A DNA stretch of 64,000 bases, from the NCBI GenBank assembly GCA_002840405.1, contig PHAR01000009.1, forward strand, positions 147,409-211,408, given 5' to 3'. The first letter of the stretch is position 1, and each line of letters opens with the position of its first letter. Source of the stretch: Deltaproteobacteria bacterium HGW-Deltaproteobacteria-8. Lineage in GTDB: Bacteria; Desulfobacterota; Desulfovibrionia; Desulfovibrionales; Desulfovibrionaceae. The notes beneath the pieces are model-generated. The model was not told where the DNA came from, made no database searches, and worked only from the letters and a program-made list of their open reading frames with translations. Of this stretch, positions 36,308 through 45,103 are shown piece after piece. The position numbers were made by a program, and so were the translations under genes.

Positions 36308-36689
36308 TTCTGACGGCATGGGTACAAATATGCCGAGTCGACCTTGCCCTCTCCCTGTGTCCGCCTTTTGCAGACTCTGTGGTGCCTTTTGATTCCCCTC
36401 CATGGGACATCTAGCCGTGATGCCAAAACGCCTGCAGCGCCGCCCACCTAGCCCCCCTGGGGGCAAATTCTTTGACGCCATGCCGAACTGGGCAGTGCGA
36501 GCTTGACAACTGTGCACCCAACGGCCCTCAGCCTAGCTCCCACAAAGCCTTTGCCAACCAGCCACGCAGCCTCCTACCGATCCGTGCATGGACATCAGGC
36601 GGGATTGCGCGCAACGCTACCTAGATGAAGGCGGGCAAAGAGTCCGCGTTAGCTGTCTGGCAGTAACTATATAGCACCGGAGGCCTAGC
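36308..36689. other. Intergenic region inside the island, no gene seen
   Basis: 382 bases with stop codons in all frames. Bases 36455-36469 (CCCTGGGGGCAAATT) recur at 48352-48366; nothing else stands out. The ribosome binding site of the next gene (CCGGAGG) lies at its end. Confidence 0.5.
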
Positions 36690-37370
36690 ATGTCTGAGCA
36701 AAACTTAGAAACGGAATACTCGGATCATTTCGCATTTTACTGCTTCTGGAAGGACCAATACATGTTACGCGAGGTAGGGAATCGAATTGAAGACGATAGT
36801 TTCTACTACAGCGCTACAAAGCTTGTAATGTCTATCGTGAATGGGACGCTGCTAAATCACTATTGGTCTACCACTTTTTACAAAATGTCAGACTTTAGCA
36901 CTTCGTATCCGCTACTGAGTAGTAATCGCGACTCTATAACTATGCGCATACCAAGAGAAATTGATGAAAAACTCCTATTGCACGTGTTCAGAATGTACAA
37001 GCATTCTAACCATCATGATAGCGACGACAGAATCGGTACTGACATGGTTGAGAGTACTAAGAACTATGAGGCTAGGCAAGATGCGCTTGAAGACGCCTGC
37101 CGGGTAATCGTAAATCTCAATCCAAGCGCTCGCTTTGATCCAAAGCAATGGGGCTCACGTGCATTAGGGATTTGGCTTTGGGACTATGTGCTTGAGCATG
37201 GGAAAGGAAAGAAGGGAGATGTCGCAGCTGCAATTCGTGAGATGAAACTGCAGATCATGCCTGAAGTCAAGGCCCTCGGGTTTTGGGCCTCAGAAGAAAA
37301 TGTGCTCCGTAGTTTTTACCGGAATACGGCAAAATGCATTAAGGCTTGCGAGGTGCTCCCTTTCAAGTAG
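36690..37370 (+). CDS. Hypothetical protein, AT-rich, recently acquired
   Basis: 226 residues, soluble, rich in Tyr, Phe, Asn and Ser. The base composition is far more AT-rich than the chromosome (codons such as ATA, TTA, AGA are common), a sign of foreign origin. The C-terminal part (VLEHGKGKKGDVAAAIREMKLQ) looks helical and charged. I recognise no domain. CCGGAGGCCTAGC precedes the ATG. It lies between the integrase and the replication module, a usual place for cargo or phage-defence genes, but nothing in its sequence supports a particular function. Confidence 0.7.
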   Translation: MSEQNLETEYSDHFAFYCFWKDQYMLREVGNRIEDDSFYYSATKLVMSIVNGTLLNHYWSTTFYKMSDFSTSYPLLSSNRDSITMRIPREIDEKLLLHVFRMYKHSNHHDSDDRIGTDMVESTKNYEARQDALEDACRVIVNLNPSARFDPKQWGSRALGIWLWDYVLEHGKGKKGDVAAAIREMKLQIMPEVKALGFWASEENVLRSFYRNTAKCIKACEVLPFK

Positions 37371-37497
37371 CCTAAACGCAGAAACGGATGCCAGGACCCA
37401 CTGGACTGACATCCGATGCTGCATGACGGCATCTGGCCATCGGATGCTGCACTGGCACTGAAGAGCGTATTTTCTTCCACTTTTTACCTGGTCTAGA

Positions 37498-37532
37498 AAT
37501 CCTCCACGGCTTGAGCTTGTGGAGGATTTTTT
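37498..37532 (+). terminator. Rho-independent terminator after the AT-rich gene
   Basis: AATCCTCCAC and GTGGAGGATT form a 10-bp perfect stem with an 11-base loop, followed by TTTTT. Confidence 0.9.
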
Positions 37533-37990
37533 ATGGGAACCATCTCTGAGAATCCTCCCGATGAGCTTCACGCTGAGCAGTTGATGGGCTGGAGCAACTT
37601 TGCGCTCCGCATCACCCCCGCCGCTGCGGGGCACCGGTAGCACCTTAGACTGATTACGATGCAGCCCTCCGGCGTCCGGAGGCCAAGCTGCAGACCAGCT
37701 GAGGCATGAGTCCCTGAACGACGATGTCCGCCTCGAAGGCGGGCACAATCTGATCTTTGACAATTAAATAGAGCAAGAGAAGATGATTGGACTTGGCTGA
37801 ACCTTGCCAACGGCCAGGATTTAAACGGCAAAACGGATTGTGCTCACGGGGGTGAGCGGCCCGGTGCATCGTGCCCAGGTCGTTCACCCTCTTTAAAGGC
37901 TGACCGCAACAACACTGTAACCAAACCGGGGCGAAGTTCGTCCGGGTCAATTCCATTGTTGAACCTGGACCTCCCTGGTGGAGGAAGTTT
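37533..37990. other. Non-coding stretch before the AlpA-type gene
   Basis: About 460 bases with only short, unconvincing frames. Small inverted repeats occur, e.g. CTCCGG-CGT-CCGGAG near 37667. At the end CCTCC (37970-37974) can pair with the GGAGG ribosome binding site (37980-37984) of the next gene across 5 bases. Confidence 0.5.
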
Positions 37991-38236
37991 ATGACGACCA
38001 TTACTGGTCACAAAGGCGAGGGCGACAGGGTAGGCATCATGCCCCTAACTCCGCTACTCACAGAGAAAGAGGCCGCCAGCGCCTTGGGCTGGAGCGTATC
38101 AGCGCTTCAGCAGCGCCGGTTCCGTGGGCAACAGCCCCGGTATCTCAAGCTGGGCGGCAAGTCCGTCCGGTACGAGATTCAGGCTTTGGAAGAGTTCATC
38201 AATCAGGGCCGCGTCAGCCTACAGGGGGTGTCGTAG
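37991..38236 (+). CDS. AlpA/excisionase-type DNA-binding protein
   Basis: 81 residues. The pattern LLTEKEAASALGWSVSALQQRR...RYLKLGGKSVRYE...EEFI is the MerR-like winged helix-turn-helix of AlpA and phage excisionases (helix about 23-42, wing about 50-62). It probably regulates the integrase or acts as directionality factor. GGAGG at 37980-37984 serves the ATG at 37991 and may be sequestered in a small hairpin. A start at 38039 is possible. The primase gene follows 160 bases later. Confidence 0.82.
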   Translation: MTTITGHKGEGDRVGIMPLTPLLTEKEAASALGWSVSALQQRRFRGQQPRYLKLGGKSVRYEIQALEEFINQGRVSLQGVS

Positions 38237-38238
38237 CC

Positions 38239-38412
38239 ATGAGTACAAAGGCGCAAGCCCCGAAAGGGGGGAGGCTCTCTGCAATGAGGACCGGCGGTTT
38301 GATCGTGGTGGTTCCTTCCATCTTTAGGGAGGCCACGCTGTCAACCATTGAAGCTAGCGCAGGTCGTACACAGGCTCCTCATAAGGAGGTGCTCAATGTG
38401 CGCAACACCTAG
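38239..38412 (+). CDS. Possible small protein between regulator and primase genes
   Basis: A 57-residue frame starts 2 bases after the stop of the AlpA-type gene and overlaps the primase start by 17 bases. It is basic (MSTKAQAPKGGRLSAMRTGG) with a short hydrophobic stretch LIVVVPSIF. CAGGGGGTG stands about 10 bases upstream. The tight packing suggests translation, but there is no recognised motif and it may be only a leader. Confidence 0.3.
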   Translation: MSTKAQAPKGGRLSAMRTGGLIVVVPSIFREATLSTIEASAGRTQAPHKEVLNVRNT

Positions 38413-40816
38413 CACACCGGCCATAAACGCTGCGGCTCTCAAATACGCGACGAGAGGTTTGAAAATCTTCCCGTGCGGAGTGGACAAAACTCCTCGCGTG
38501 AAGGATTGGCCGAACGCCGCCACATCAGATCTAGCCAAAGTTAGATGGTGGTGGACCAACGACCCCACTTCAAGCATCGGCTGCCCCACAGGGCAGGTGA
38601 ATGGGGTCTTCGTGGTAGATGTGGACTTGCCAGACGGACCGGCTTCCCTTGCTGCTCTTGAAGCTAAGCATGGCCCCTTGCCAGTCACCGTGGAACAGAT
38701 CACTGGCAGTGGGGGGCGGCATCTGTTCTTCCGGTGTGTCGAAGGCCGCGAGGTCAAGAACAGCGTGAAGACGGTGTTGGGAAAGGGGCTGGATGTGCGC
38801 GGGGAGCGTGGGTATGTGATCATTGCCCCCAGCGGACACCCCAGCGGGGGCACCTATAGATGGGTGTTAACGGAGGAGACAGAGCCTGCCGTCCCCCCTG
38901 CCTGGCTCTTGGATCTGGTGGCCCCGCTGCCCAAGGCACCAGTCAAGCCGCCAAAGACTCCGCCCAAGACTCCGCTCCCGCTCCCGACCAGCCTGGGGAC
39001 AACGCCCTATGGGCGGAAGGCGCTGGAGTACGAAGTCGAGGACGTGGTGACGGCCCCTGAAGGTTGCCGGAACTCCACTCTGAACACGGCGGCCTTCAAA
39101 CTCGGCGCACTGGTGGCCGGTAAGGAACTGGATCAGGACGAGGTTGAGGAGGCGTTGCTCGAAGCGGCGCTGAGTGCTGGCCTGTCTGAGCAGGAAGCCC
39201 TCGGGACCATCCTGAGCGGGATCAACGCGGGCATGCTTGAACCGAGGACAGCCCCTGCTCCGGCTGTGAGTGAAAAGTTGATCAGCCGTGAGAAGATTCT
39301 GGTGCAGGACGGAAACCTCCCTGCGGTGGTGGACAGATGCGAGCAGTTGCTCATGCGGGAGGATCTGGCCCCTGAGCATCGCATATTCCAGCGCGGTGGG
39401 GTGGTGGTGCGCATCGCCACACTGCCCTCGCCGGGATTCCGTGACGGTGTCGTTTACTCTGAAGATGGCATTGGCCGCCCTGAGGGGGCGGTTGTCATCA
39501 GCCCTGTGGACCGCGTGTTCGTCCAGGACATCCTGGGGCGGCTTGGGCACTTCCAGAAGATTGACGGCCGAAAAGTTGGACTGAAGAACGTGGACGTTCC
39601 CAAGTCCATCGCGGAGACCCTGCTCGCGAGAAAAGGTTTGTGGCCATACCCGAGCCTGCGTGGTGTCATCCTTTGTCCGACAGTGCGAGCGAATGGCTCG
39701 CTGCTGGAGGCTGAGGGCTACGACCCAGCCAGTGGGTTCTACTTGGCCTCGAGCATGAAGGTTACAGTGCCTGAGACCCCTACGAAGGAGCAGGCCGTCG
39801 AGGCGCTGGAGTACCTGAACGGCTTGCTGGTGAACTTCTCGTTCGTCAGTAAAGTCGACCAGGCTGTCATCCTCGCCTTGATTCTGACCGGGATCGTCCG
39901 GCCAGCAGTGGAGAACGTGCCGCTGTTCACCATTACCGCTCCTGTCAGGGGCTCTGGAAAGTCCACTTTGGTGGACATCGCCGCAGTCCTGGCCACGGGG
40001 CGCAGGGCTGCTGTGGTTGCCGCCGTGAGAGACCAGGAAGAACTGCGTAAACGCCTGGAGTCGAGCATGTTGGCGGGCGACTCGATGGTGTCCCTGGACA
40101 ACCTGAACGGCACCTTGAACTCGGACTTGCTCTGCCAGGCAACGACGCAGGCGTCGGTGAAAATCCGGCCCCTAGGCGTGAGCCAGCAGCAGGAGGTCCC
40201 GAACACCGCCGTATTCGCCGCCAACGGCAATAACTTGACGATTGCAGGGGACCTGTCCCGCCGCACTTTGCAGTGCAAGCTTGACCCGAACTGTGAGCGC
40301 CCGGAGGAGCGCGAGTTTGAGTTTGACCCCGTGGCGCTGGCCACAGCGCGTCGTGAGGAATACGTCAGCGCCGTGCTGACAATTCTGCGGGGGTACGTGG
40401 TTGCCGGGAGGCCGAGCATGGGACTGTCCAGGTTCGGGTCGTTTGAACCATGGTCCGACCTGGTGCGCTGTGCCCTGGTGTGGACTGGCGCTGCTGACCC
40501 CTGCGAGAGCAGGAAGGAAATCATCAGCGATGACCCGGAACTAGCGACGTTGGAGGCAATCTTGTCCGCTTGGCACGATACGTTCTCAGACGTCCCGATG
40601 ACCGTGCAGGAGGTCGCTGCATTGGCCGCGTTGGAGGATGTGCCCGTTTTGGCGGAGTGCATTACCGCCGTAGCCAGCGACAAGCGGGGGAAGATCAACA
40701 ACCAGACGTTCGGCTTCTGGCTCAAGCGCAACGTTGGGCGCATCGCAGGGGGACTCAGACTGCAGAAGTGCAACCTCCCCGGCGCGTCAGCCCACTGGAA
40801 GGTAGAGGAGGCCTAA
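38396..40816 (+). CDS. Bifunctional DNA primase-polymerase with helicase-type ATPase domain
   Basis: 806 residues. The N-terminal prim-pol domain (about 10-185) shows the acidic pair in VFVVDVDLPDG and the His motif ITGSGGRHLFF, with GLDVRGERGYVIIAPSGHPSGG as the third block. A Pro/Lys-rich linker follows (about 190-215). The C-terminal AAA-type ATPase has Walker A ITAPVRGSGKSTLVD (about 510-524) and MVSLDNLNG. Such fusions start replication of plasmids, satellites and integrative elements. AAGGAGG precedes ATG 38396. It suggests that the island can replicate after excision. Confidence 0.88.
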   Translation: MCATPSTPAINAAALKYATRGLKIFPCGVDKTPRVKDWPNAATSDLAKVRWWWTNDPTSSIGCPTGQVNGVFVVDVDLPDGPASLAALEAKHGPLPVTVEQITGSGGRHLFFRCVEGREVKNSVKTVLGKGLDVRGERGYVIIAPSGHPSGGTYRWVLTEETEPAVPPAWLLDLVAPLPKAPVKPPKTPPKTPLPLPTSLGTTPYGRKALEYEVEDVVTAPEGCRNSTLNTAAFKLGALVAGKELDQDEVEEALLEAALSAGLSEQEALGTILSGINAGMLEPRTAPAPAVSEKLISREKILVQDGNLPAVVDRCEQLLMREDLAPEHRIFQRGGVVVRIATLPSPGFRDGVVYSEDGIGRPEGAVVISPVDRVFVQDILGRLGHFQKIDGRKVGLKNVDVPKSIAETLLARKGLWPYPSLRGVILCPTVRANGSLLEAEGYDPASGFYLASSMKVTVPETPTKEQAVEALEYLNGLLVNFSFVSKVDQAVILALILTGIVRPAVENVPLFTITAPVRGSGKSTLVDIAAVLATGRRAAVVAAVRDQEELRKRLESSMLAGDSMVSLDNLNGTLNSDLLCQATTQASVKIRPLGVSQQQEVPNTAVFAANGNNLTIAGDLSRRTLQCKLDPNCERPEEREFEFDPVALATARREEYVSAVLTILRGYVVAGRPSMGLSRFGSFEPWSDLVRCALVWTGAADPCESRKEIISDDPELATLEAILSAWHDTFSDVPMTVQEVAALAALEDVPVLAECITAVASDKRGKINNQTFGFWLKRNVGRIAGGLRLQKCNLPGASAHWKVEEA

Positions 40817-41388
40817 AAGGTCTTCACTCAGAGGATGTATAGGATGTATAGGATTATTTTCCTCCTTCGCGTAGAAAATGGCAGTTGTATATGCAAATGA
40901 CATATTTCACGTTAGGGGCCAAATAAATCCTCCAAATCCACAAATCCCCCAGAGATCCAATTCACCAAGAGGCTCTTAGGATCTGAAAAAATGAGCCCTC
41001 ACTAGACCTCCCCCGCTACCGCGCCGCAAATGGCCGGTAAGCATTGCGGAGCCTGCCTAGAACGCAGGAATAAGCCAGCACCTAGCGTGTACTCCGTGAT
41101 TATTAGGATGTATATGACTAGCTGTAACTGCATAAACGACACACTGGCTCTGTCACGGGTGGTAAGTCCGCCCATACCACAGAATCTAAGTATAATTTCA
41201 AGATCAGCAGTAGATGCAAATATATTTTGTGTCTCTTGCATTGCCAATTAACTTACCGCTGAGTATGCACCACTATTTACTATAGAGGTGCACACAATCT
41301 ATCCATCAAATAAAAATTCACTCCATAGTCTAAATTGCAATGGATCCTTGCCTAGCTACATTTTGACTGTCCACAGGAGGCATCGTCA
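40817..41388. other. AT-rich non-coding stretch
   Basis: About 570 bases, clearly AT-richer than its surroundings. AGGATGTATAGGATGTATAGG near 40832 is a 10-base tandem repeat. No convincing gene. Its place directly after the primase-helicase gene and its composition would suit a replication origin, but I see no iteron array. Confidence 0.45.
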
Positions 41389-41928
41389 ATGCCGAGCAAC
41401 ATCGCAATCCCCTCGAACACAAAGCGCATCCCCAGGATGGTCAAGGCCGGTGAATCCCTGGCTCCGGCTGGCGAGCACTCTGAGTTCATGGAAGACCTGT
41501 CCAGCATTATGGCCGGAACGGAGCAAGGCCTCGCCCTCTCCTTCCTCAACTCCACCGTCCGCGCAGTTCCCTCCCGTGATGACGGGAAGCTGACTGCGGC
41601 CAACGATGCTCTTGCTGCCATCGCAGCCCTCGCTCCCAAGGATACCCTGGAAACCATGATGGCCTGCTCCATCGTCGCTCTGCACCAACATGCCATGGAC
41701 CTGCTTGGGCGTGTTGGCTCGAGCCCCCTATCCGGGGTGTCCGAGGTCAGGCTGAACCTCTCCAACAAAATCTTCCGACAGTTCCTGGCCCATGTGAAGG
41801 CGCTCGATGCCCACAGGCGACAGTCGCAGCCGACCCAACAGCACATCATCGTGGAGCACATTTCCATAGAAAACGGTGGTCAGATGGCCATCATGGGGCA
41901 GGTGCAGACAGGCGGGGGCGGCATATGA
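41389..41928 (+). CDS. Hypothetical protein of the element, helical
   Basis: 179 residues, soluble, mostly helical with Ala/Leu-rich stretches (LTAANDALAAIAALAPKDT, IVALHQHAMDLLGRV). Behind CAGGAGGCATCGTCA. The C-terminus ends in a Gly-rich GGQMAIMGQVQTGGGGI. Its stop overlaps the next start as ATGA, so both are coupled. The combination of a helical protein and an HGG-motif protein is seen near small terminase-like genes in phages and satellites, but I cannot assign a family. Confidence 0.65.
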   Translation: MPSNIAIPSNTKRIPRMVKAGESLAPAGEHSEFMEDLSSIMAGTEQGLALSFLNSTVRAVPSRDDGKLTAANDALAAIAALAPKDTLETMMACSIVALHQHAMDLLGRVGSSPLSGVSEVRLNLSNKIFRQFLAHVKALDAHRRQSQPTQQHIIVEHISIENGGQMAIMGQVQTGGGGI

Positions 41929-42209
41929 AATGCAAAAACGAGCCCATGCAATGGTTGGATGCCGAGGCCCTGCGCAGTTCCTGCGGGGCAAGAACAAGAA
42001 GTGGCAGGCCCTGCCGCAACCCTCCAGTGACCAACAAGGTCCGCTGCAGGATGCACGGCGGGGCACATGGATCAGGCGCTCAGCCTGGGAATACCAACGC
42101 GCTCAAGCATGGTCGTTACTCAGCCGAGGCCGCATTCGAACGCCACGGGTTCCGGGAGCTCATGCGCACAGTGCACCAACTAGATGGCGACTACGCCAAA
42201 AGAGGCTAA
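41925..42209 (+). CDS. Small HGG-motif zinc-binding-like protein
   Basis: 94 residues. CGARTRSGRPCRNPP followed by CRMHGGAHGSG contains Cys-x9-Cys and Cys-x2-His, likely to bind zinc, and the HGG...GNTNALKHGRYS segment is a recurrent phage and mobile-element motif. Function unknown; it often precedes terminase or packaging genes. Translationally coupled to the upstream gene by a 4-base overlap; the next gene starts one base after its stop. Confidence 0.7.
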   Translation: MKCKNEPMQWLDAEALRSSCGARTRSGRPCRNPPVTNKVRCRMHGGAHGSGAQPGNTNALKHGRYSAEAAFERHGFRELMRTVHQLDGDYAKRG

Positions 42210-42210
42210 A

Positions 42211-42675
42211 ATGTTTGATGAAAAAGAGTTTCTGCTGAGGTATGAAGTCACTCCCGGCCTCCCGATTAACAAGGACAACCTCGTCGCCTACGCTCAAAGG
42301 CATGATGTTCAGCCTGCCTCAGAAAACTACCTGTGGGCGTTTCTAGGGGATTCCTCCCCTTCGTCCAGCCACCGTCTCTACATGCGGGATCATGAGGATC
42401 TTTGGCTGAAGTACTATGTCCCGTGCTCCTTCACTATTCAGCCATACGCTGCCGCAGTGAACTGGCCTCGGGCTCATAAGGAATGGAGTGATTTCGCCCA
42501 GCAGCATGGCCTGCGCTACCGAATCCTTCCGGCAGGCTCAGGTTGGTATAATCCTCAGCGGACGGTGTGCGTAGAGTTCACGTTCGATTATGAGATACGC
42601 TGGGACCTGCCATTCTTCTTCGACGAGGTGGTCGACATGCGGGAGCATCCTGAGCGCTACAAGCAATCCTGCTAA
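42211..42675 (+). CDS. Hypothetical protein
   Basis: 154 residues, rich in Trp, Tyr and Phe (YLWAFLGD, LWLKYYVPCSF, WDLPFFFDEVVDM). No signal or membrane segment. I prefer ATG 42211 (MFDEKEF) after AAGAGG to an in-frame ATG at 42184 that overlaps the previous gene. Family not recognised. Last gene of this plus-strand group, with a hairpin after it. Confidence 0.65.
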   Translation: MFDEKEFLLRYEVTPGLPINKDNLVAYAQRHDVQPASENYLWAFLGDSSPSSSHRLYMRDHEDLWLKYYVPCSFTIQPYAAAVNWPRAHKEWSDFAQQHGLRYRILPAGSGWYNPQRTVCVEFTFDYEIRWDLPFFFDEVVDMREHPERYKQSC

Positions 42676-42699
42676 ACACGTCCCTCCCCACAGATCTTG

Positions 42700-42749
42700 C
42701 CCAGCCGGGAACTCAGTCTTTGACTTGGTTTCGGGCTGGGCTATTTTTA
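42700..42749 (+). terminator. Terminator after the hypothetical gene
   Basis: GCCCAGCC (42700-42707) and GGCTGGGC (42735-42742) form the stem, followed by TATTTTTA. Confidence 0.65.
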
Positions 42750-42932
42750 CCCGTTTTTGCGCTACGCTATGGGATGTGGTGCCGAAGGGGAGATTCTAGC
42801 CGCTAACGTCTCTACACATCTGAAGTACCAGGAAAAACTCACACCGGCGGTCCTCAACCGGCACAAAGAGAAAAGCACGGATCGGCACAAGGCGTCAAGG
42901 TGCCCTTCAGACTTCTCCTGTTCTGCTTGAGA

Positions 42933-45071
42933 TCAACCCTTGGGGTGCGAGGTTGCCGCCACCCGCGCCAGCGCCTTCTGAAGGTCCTCTATCAGCACAG
43001 GCTTGGCCAGGTAGTCGTCCATCCCAGCTGCCAGGAACTTCTCACGATCCTCAGTCATGGCGAAGGCGGTCAGGGCGATTATGGGGATAGTGACCTTGTC
43101 TTGTCCGGCTTCTCCTCTGCGGATGGCCCCGGTGGCCTCCATGCCGTTCATGACCGGGAGCTGAACGTCCATGAGTACTGCGTCGAAAGTTTCCTGCCTC
43201 AATGCTTCCAGAGCCTGCTGTCCATCACTGACAGAAACACAGCTGTGCCCTTTATTTTCGAGCATATGACAAAGCGCAAGCTGGTTGACGTATTCATCTT
43301 CTACCAAAAGTAGCTTAAGAGGCCGTAAAAATGCAGTTCTTTCGGGCATGCCTTTAGGCAGGCTCTCATCCCAACATGGGGCGGCAGCCCCAAAGGTGAC
43401 GCAGAAATATACCGTCGTGCCAATGTCCACATCACTGTCTACGGCCATGTTACCGCCCATGAGCTTGACCAGCCGCTTGCAGATGGACAGGCCAAGGCCA
43501 GCGCCCTGGTACTTGCGCGTAAAATCCATCTCCACCTGCGAGAAAGGCTTGAAGAGCATAGAGAGGTGCTCATCCGCGATGCCCTTGCCCGTGTCCGACA
43601 CGGCGAAGAGCACCTCATACTTGCCGGGCCGCGAGGTCGGCAGAGGATAGGCTTCAACTCCCACCGTGCCCTTTGTGGTGAACTTGAGGGCGTTTCCAAC
43701 CAGGTTGACCAACACTTGCTGCAGCCTTGCTGGATCGCCGATCAGTGATGGCGGGATGCTCGGGTCTATGTACGAGTTGAGTTGAATGCCAGCCCTCTTG
43801 GCAACGAGTTGGAACATCTGATCCGTGGCCTTCAATGCATCGCTCAAGCTGAAGGGAGTGGCCACGATGGCAAGCATTTCGGCCTCCACCCGGGAGAGGT
43901 CGAGGATGTCCGAGAGCAGCTGGTTCAATCAGTTGCTTGAATGGATGGCCAGGTCGACGAACTCCGTCATTTCCGCATTCAGGCTATGGATCTGCATCAG
44001 CTGGAGCATGCCCATGATGCCGTTCAGCGGCGTTCTTATCTCGTGACTCATGTTGGCGAGGAAGGTGCTCTTGGCCTTGTTGGCGACCTCTGCCTTGTCC
44101 TTCATCCCAATGATCAGCGCTTCAGCTTGCTTGAGTCCATCGATGTCCAGGCAATGGCCGATGTAGCCCAGGAATTCACCCTGGGAATCGTGGCGCGGCG
44201 TGCCCTTGTCCACGATCCAGCGGTATTCACCGCTATGGTGGCGCAGGCGGTACTCCATGCTGAAGCTTTGGCGAGCGTCAAAGGCCGTGACGTAGATGTC
44301 CAGGCAGCGCTCAAAGTCGTCCGGATGCACGCCCTCGGCCCAGCCGTTACCGACCTCTTGCTCGAGGGTGCGCCCAGTGAAGGTGCGCCAGGGCTCATTG
44401 AAATAGTCGCAGAGCTTGTCCGGCGTGGCGGTCCAGATAAGGGCCTGACCGTTGTCGGCCAGGGTACGGTAGCGCCGCTCGCTCTCGCGTAGCAACTCGT
44501 TACTTCTCTTCTGTTCGCTGATGTCGCTGATCACCACGCGACACGTTGCCCCATCATCGCTTTGTCCAGCCACAGCGTCCAGCCGCGCAGAGAAGAGCGT
44601 TCTGTCAGCCTTCACCAGCCGCAGTTCAAAGGACTGCGGCTGGCCGGTCTTGAAGAGTTGCTTGCGGTGCAGATAATATTGATCCTGATCGTCCTTGAGG
44701 ACAAACTGGCTGAAGGGTCGACCGGCCAGCGTGCTCCGGCGGGTGACGCCTAGCAGGGTTGCGGCCATGAGGTTGGCCTTGAGGATCAGCCCCTGCTCAC
44801 TGATGGTGCAATAGCCTACCGGCGCCAGGTCGTAGAGGTCGAAATACCGCGCGCGTTCGGCGTCCAACTGTACCTGCGCCTTGCGCAATTCGTCGTTCTG
44901 CATATCCAGTTCAATCTGGTGCACGCGCAGTTCATGCAGGGTTTGGCGGGCCGCTTCGGGTGATAGGCACTCAATTGCGCCCGGCTGCCCAGCCTCGACC
45001 CTCTCAAGGAGTTTTTCGGCCTGCCTGCGCAGTCCATGGAAATCGTCGGGGGGGCTACCTTTTGATTTCAT
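42933..45071 (-). pseudogene. PAS hybrid histidine kinase broken by an in-frame stop
   Basis: Read through, it is a 712-residue hybrid kinase: a short helical N-terminus, PAS (about 80-185), PAS/PAC (about 195-315), HisKA with [11 protein letters not shown], a catalytic ATPase domain (NLVGNALKF, DTGKGI, GAGLGLSICKRL) and a C-terminal receiver (FDAVLMDVQLPVMNG). Codon 381 is TGA (43931-43929) directly between SSN and LNQLLSDILDLSRVEA, where this family has Arg; a CGA to TGA change explains it. Frame is kept on both sides. The second half has only a TTG start without ribosome binding site, so the kinase is probably inactive. The CheB-CheR gene lies 32 bases upstream. Confidence 0.85.
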
Positions 45072-45103
45072 GGTGCACCTCGAAGTGTTGCTTCGTGTTC
45101 CAG

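Noticed and set aside
37654..38001. 115-codon minus-strand frame with Cys residues
   Set aside because: No ribosome binding site, odd composition, and it covers a region of small inverted repeats leading to the AlpA-type gene. Probably not translated.
41030..41251. 73-codon frame in the AT-rich stretch after the primase gene
   Set aside because: No ribosome binding site or recognisable motif, and composition like the non-coding surroundings.
43929..43931. In-frame TGA in the histidine kinase read as selenocysteine
   Set aside because: The residue at this site in the family is Arg, the surroundings are a helical HisKA segment without redox role, and I see no convincing selenocysteine hairpin after the codon. 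A nonsense mutation is simpler.
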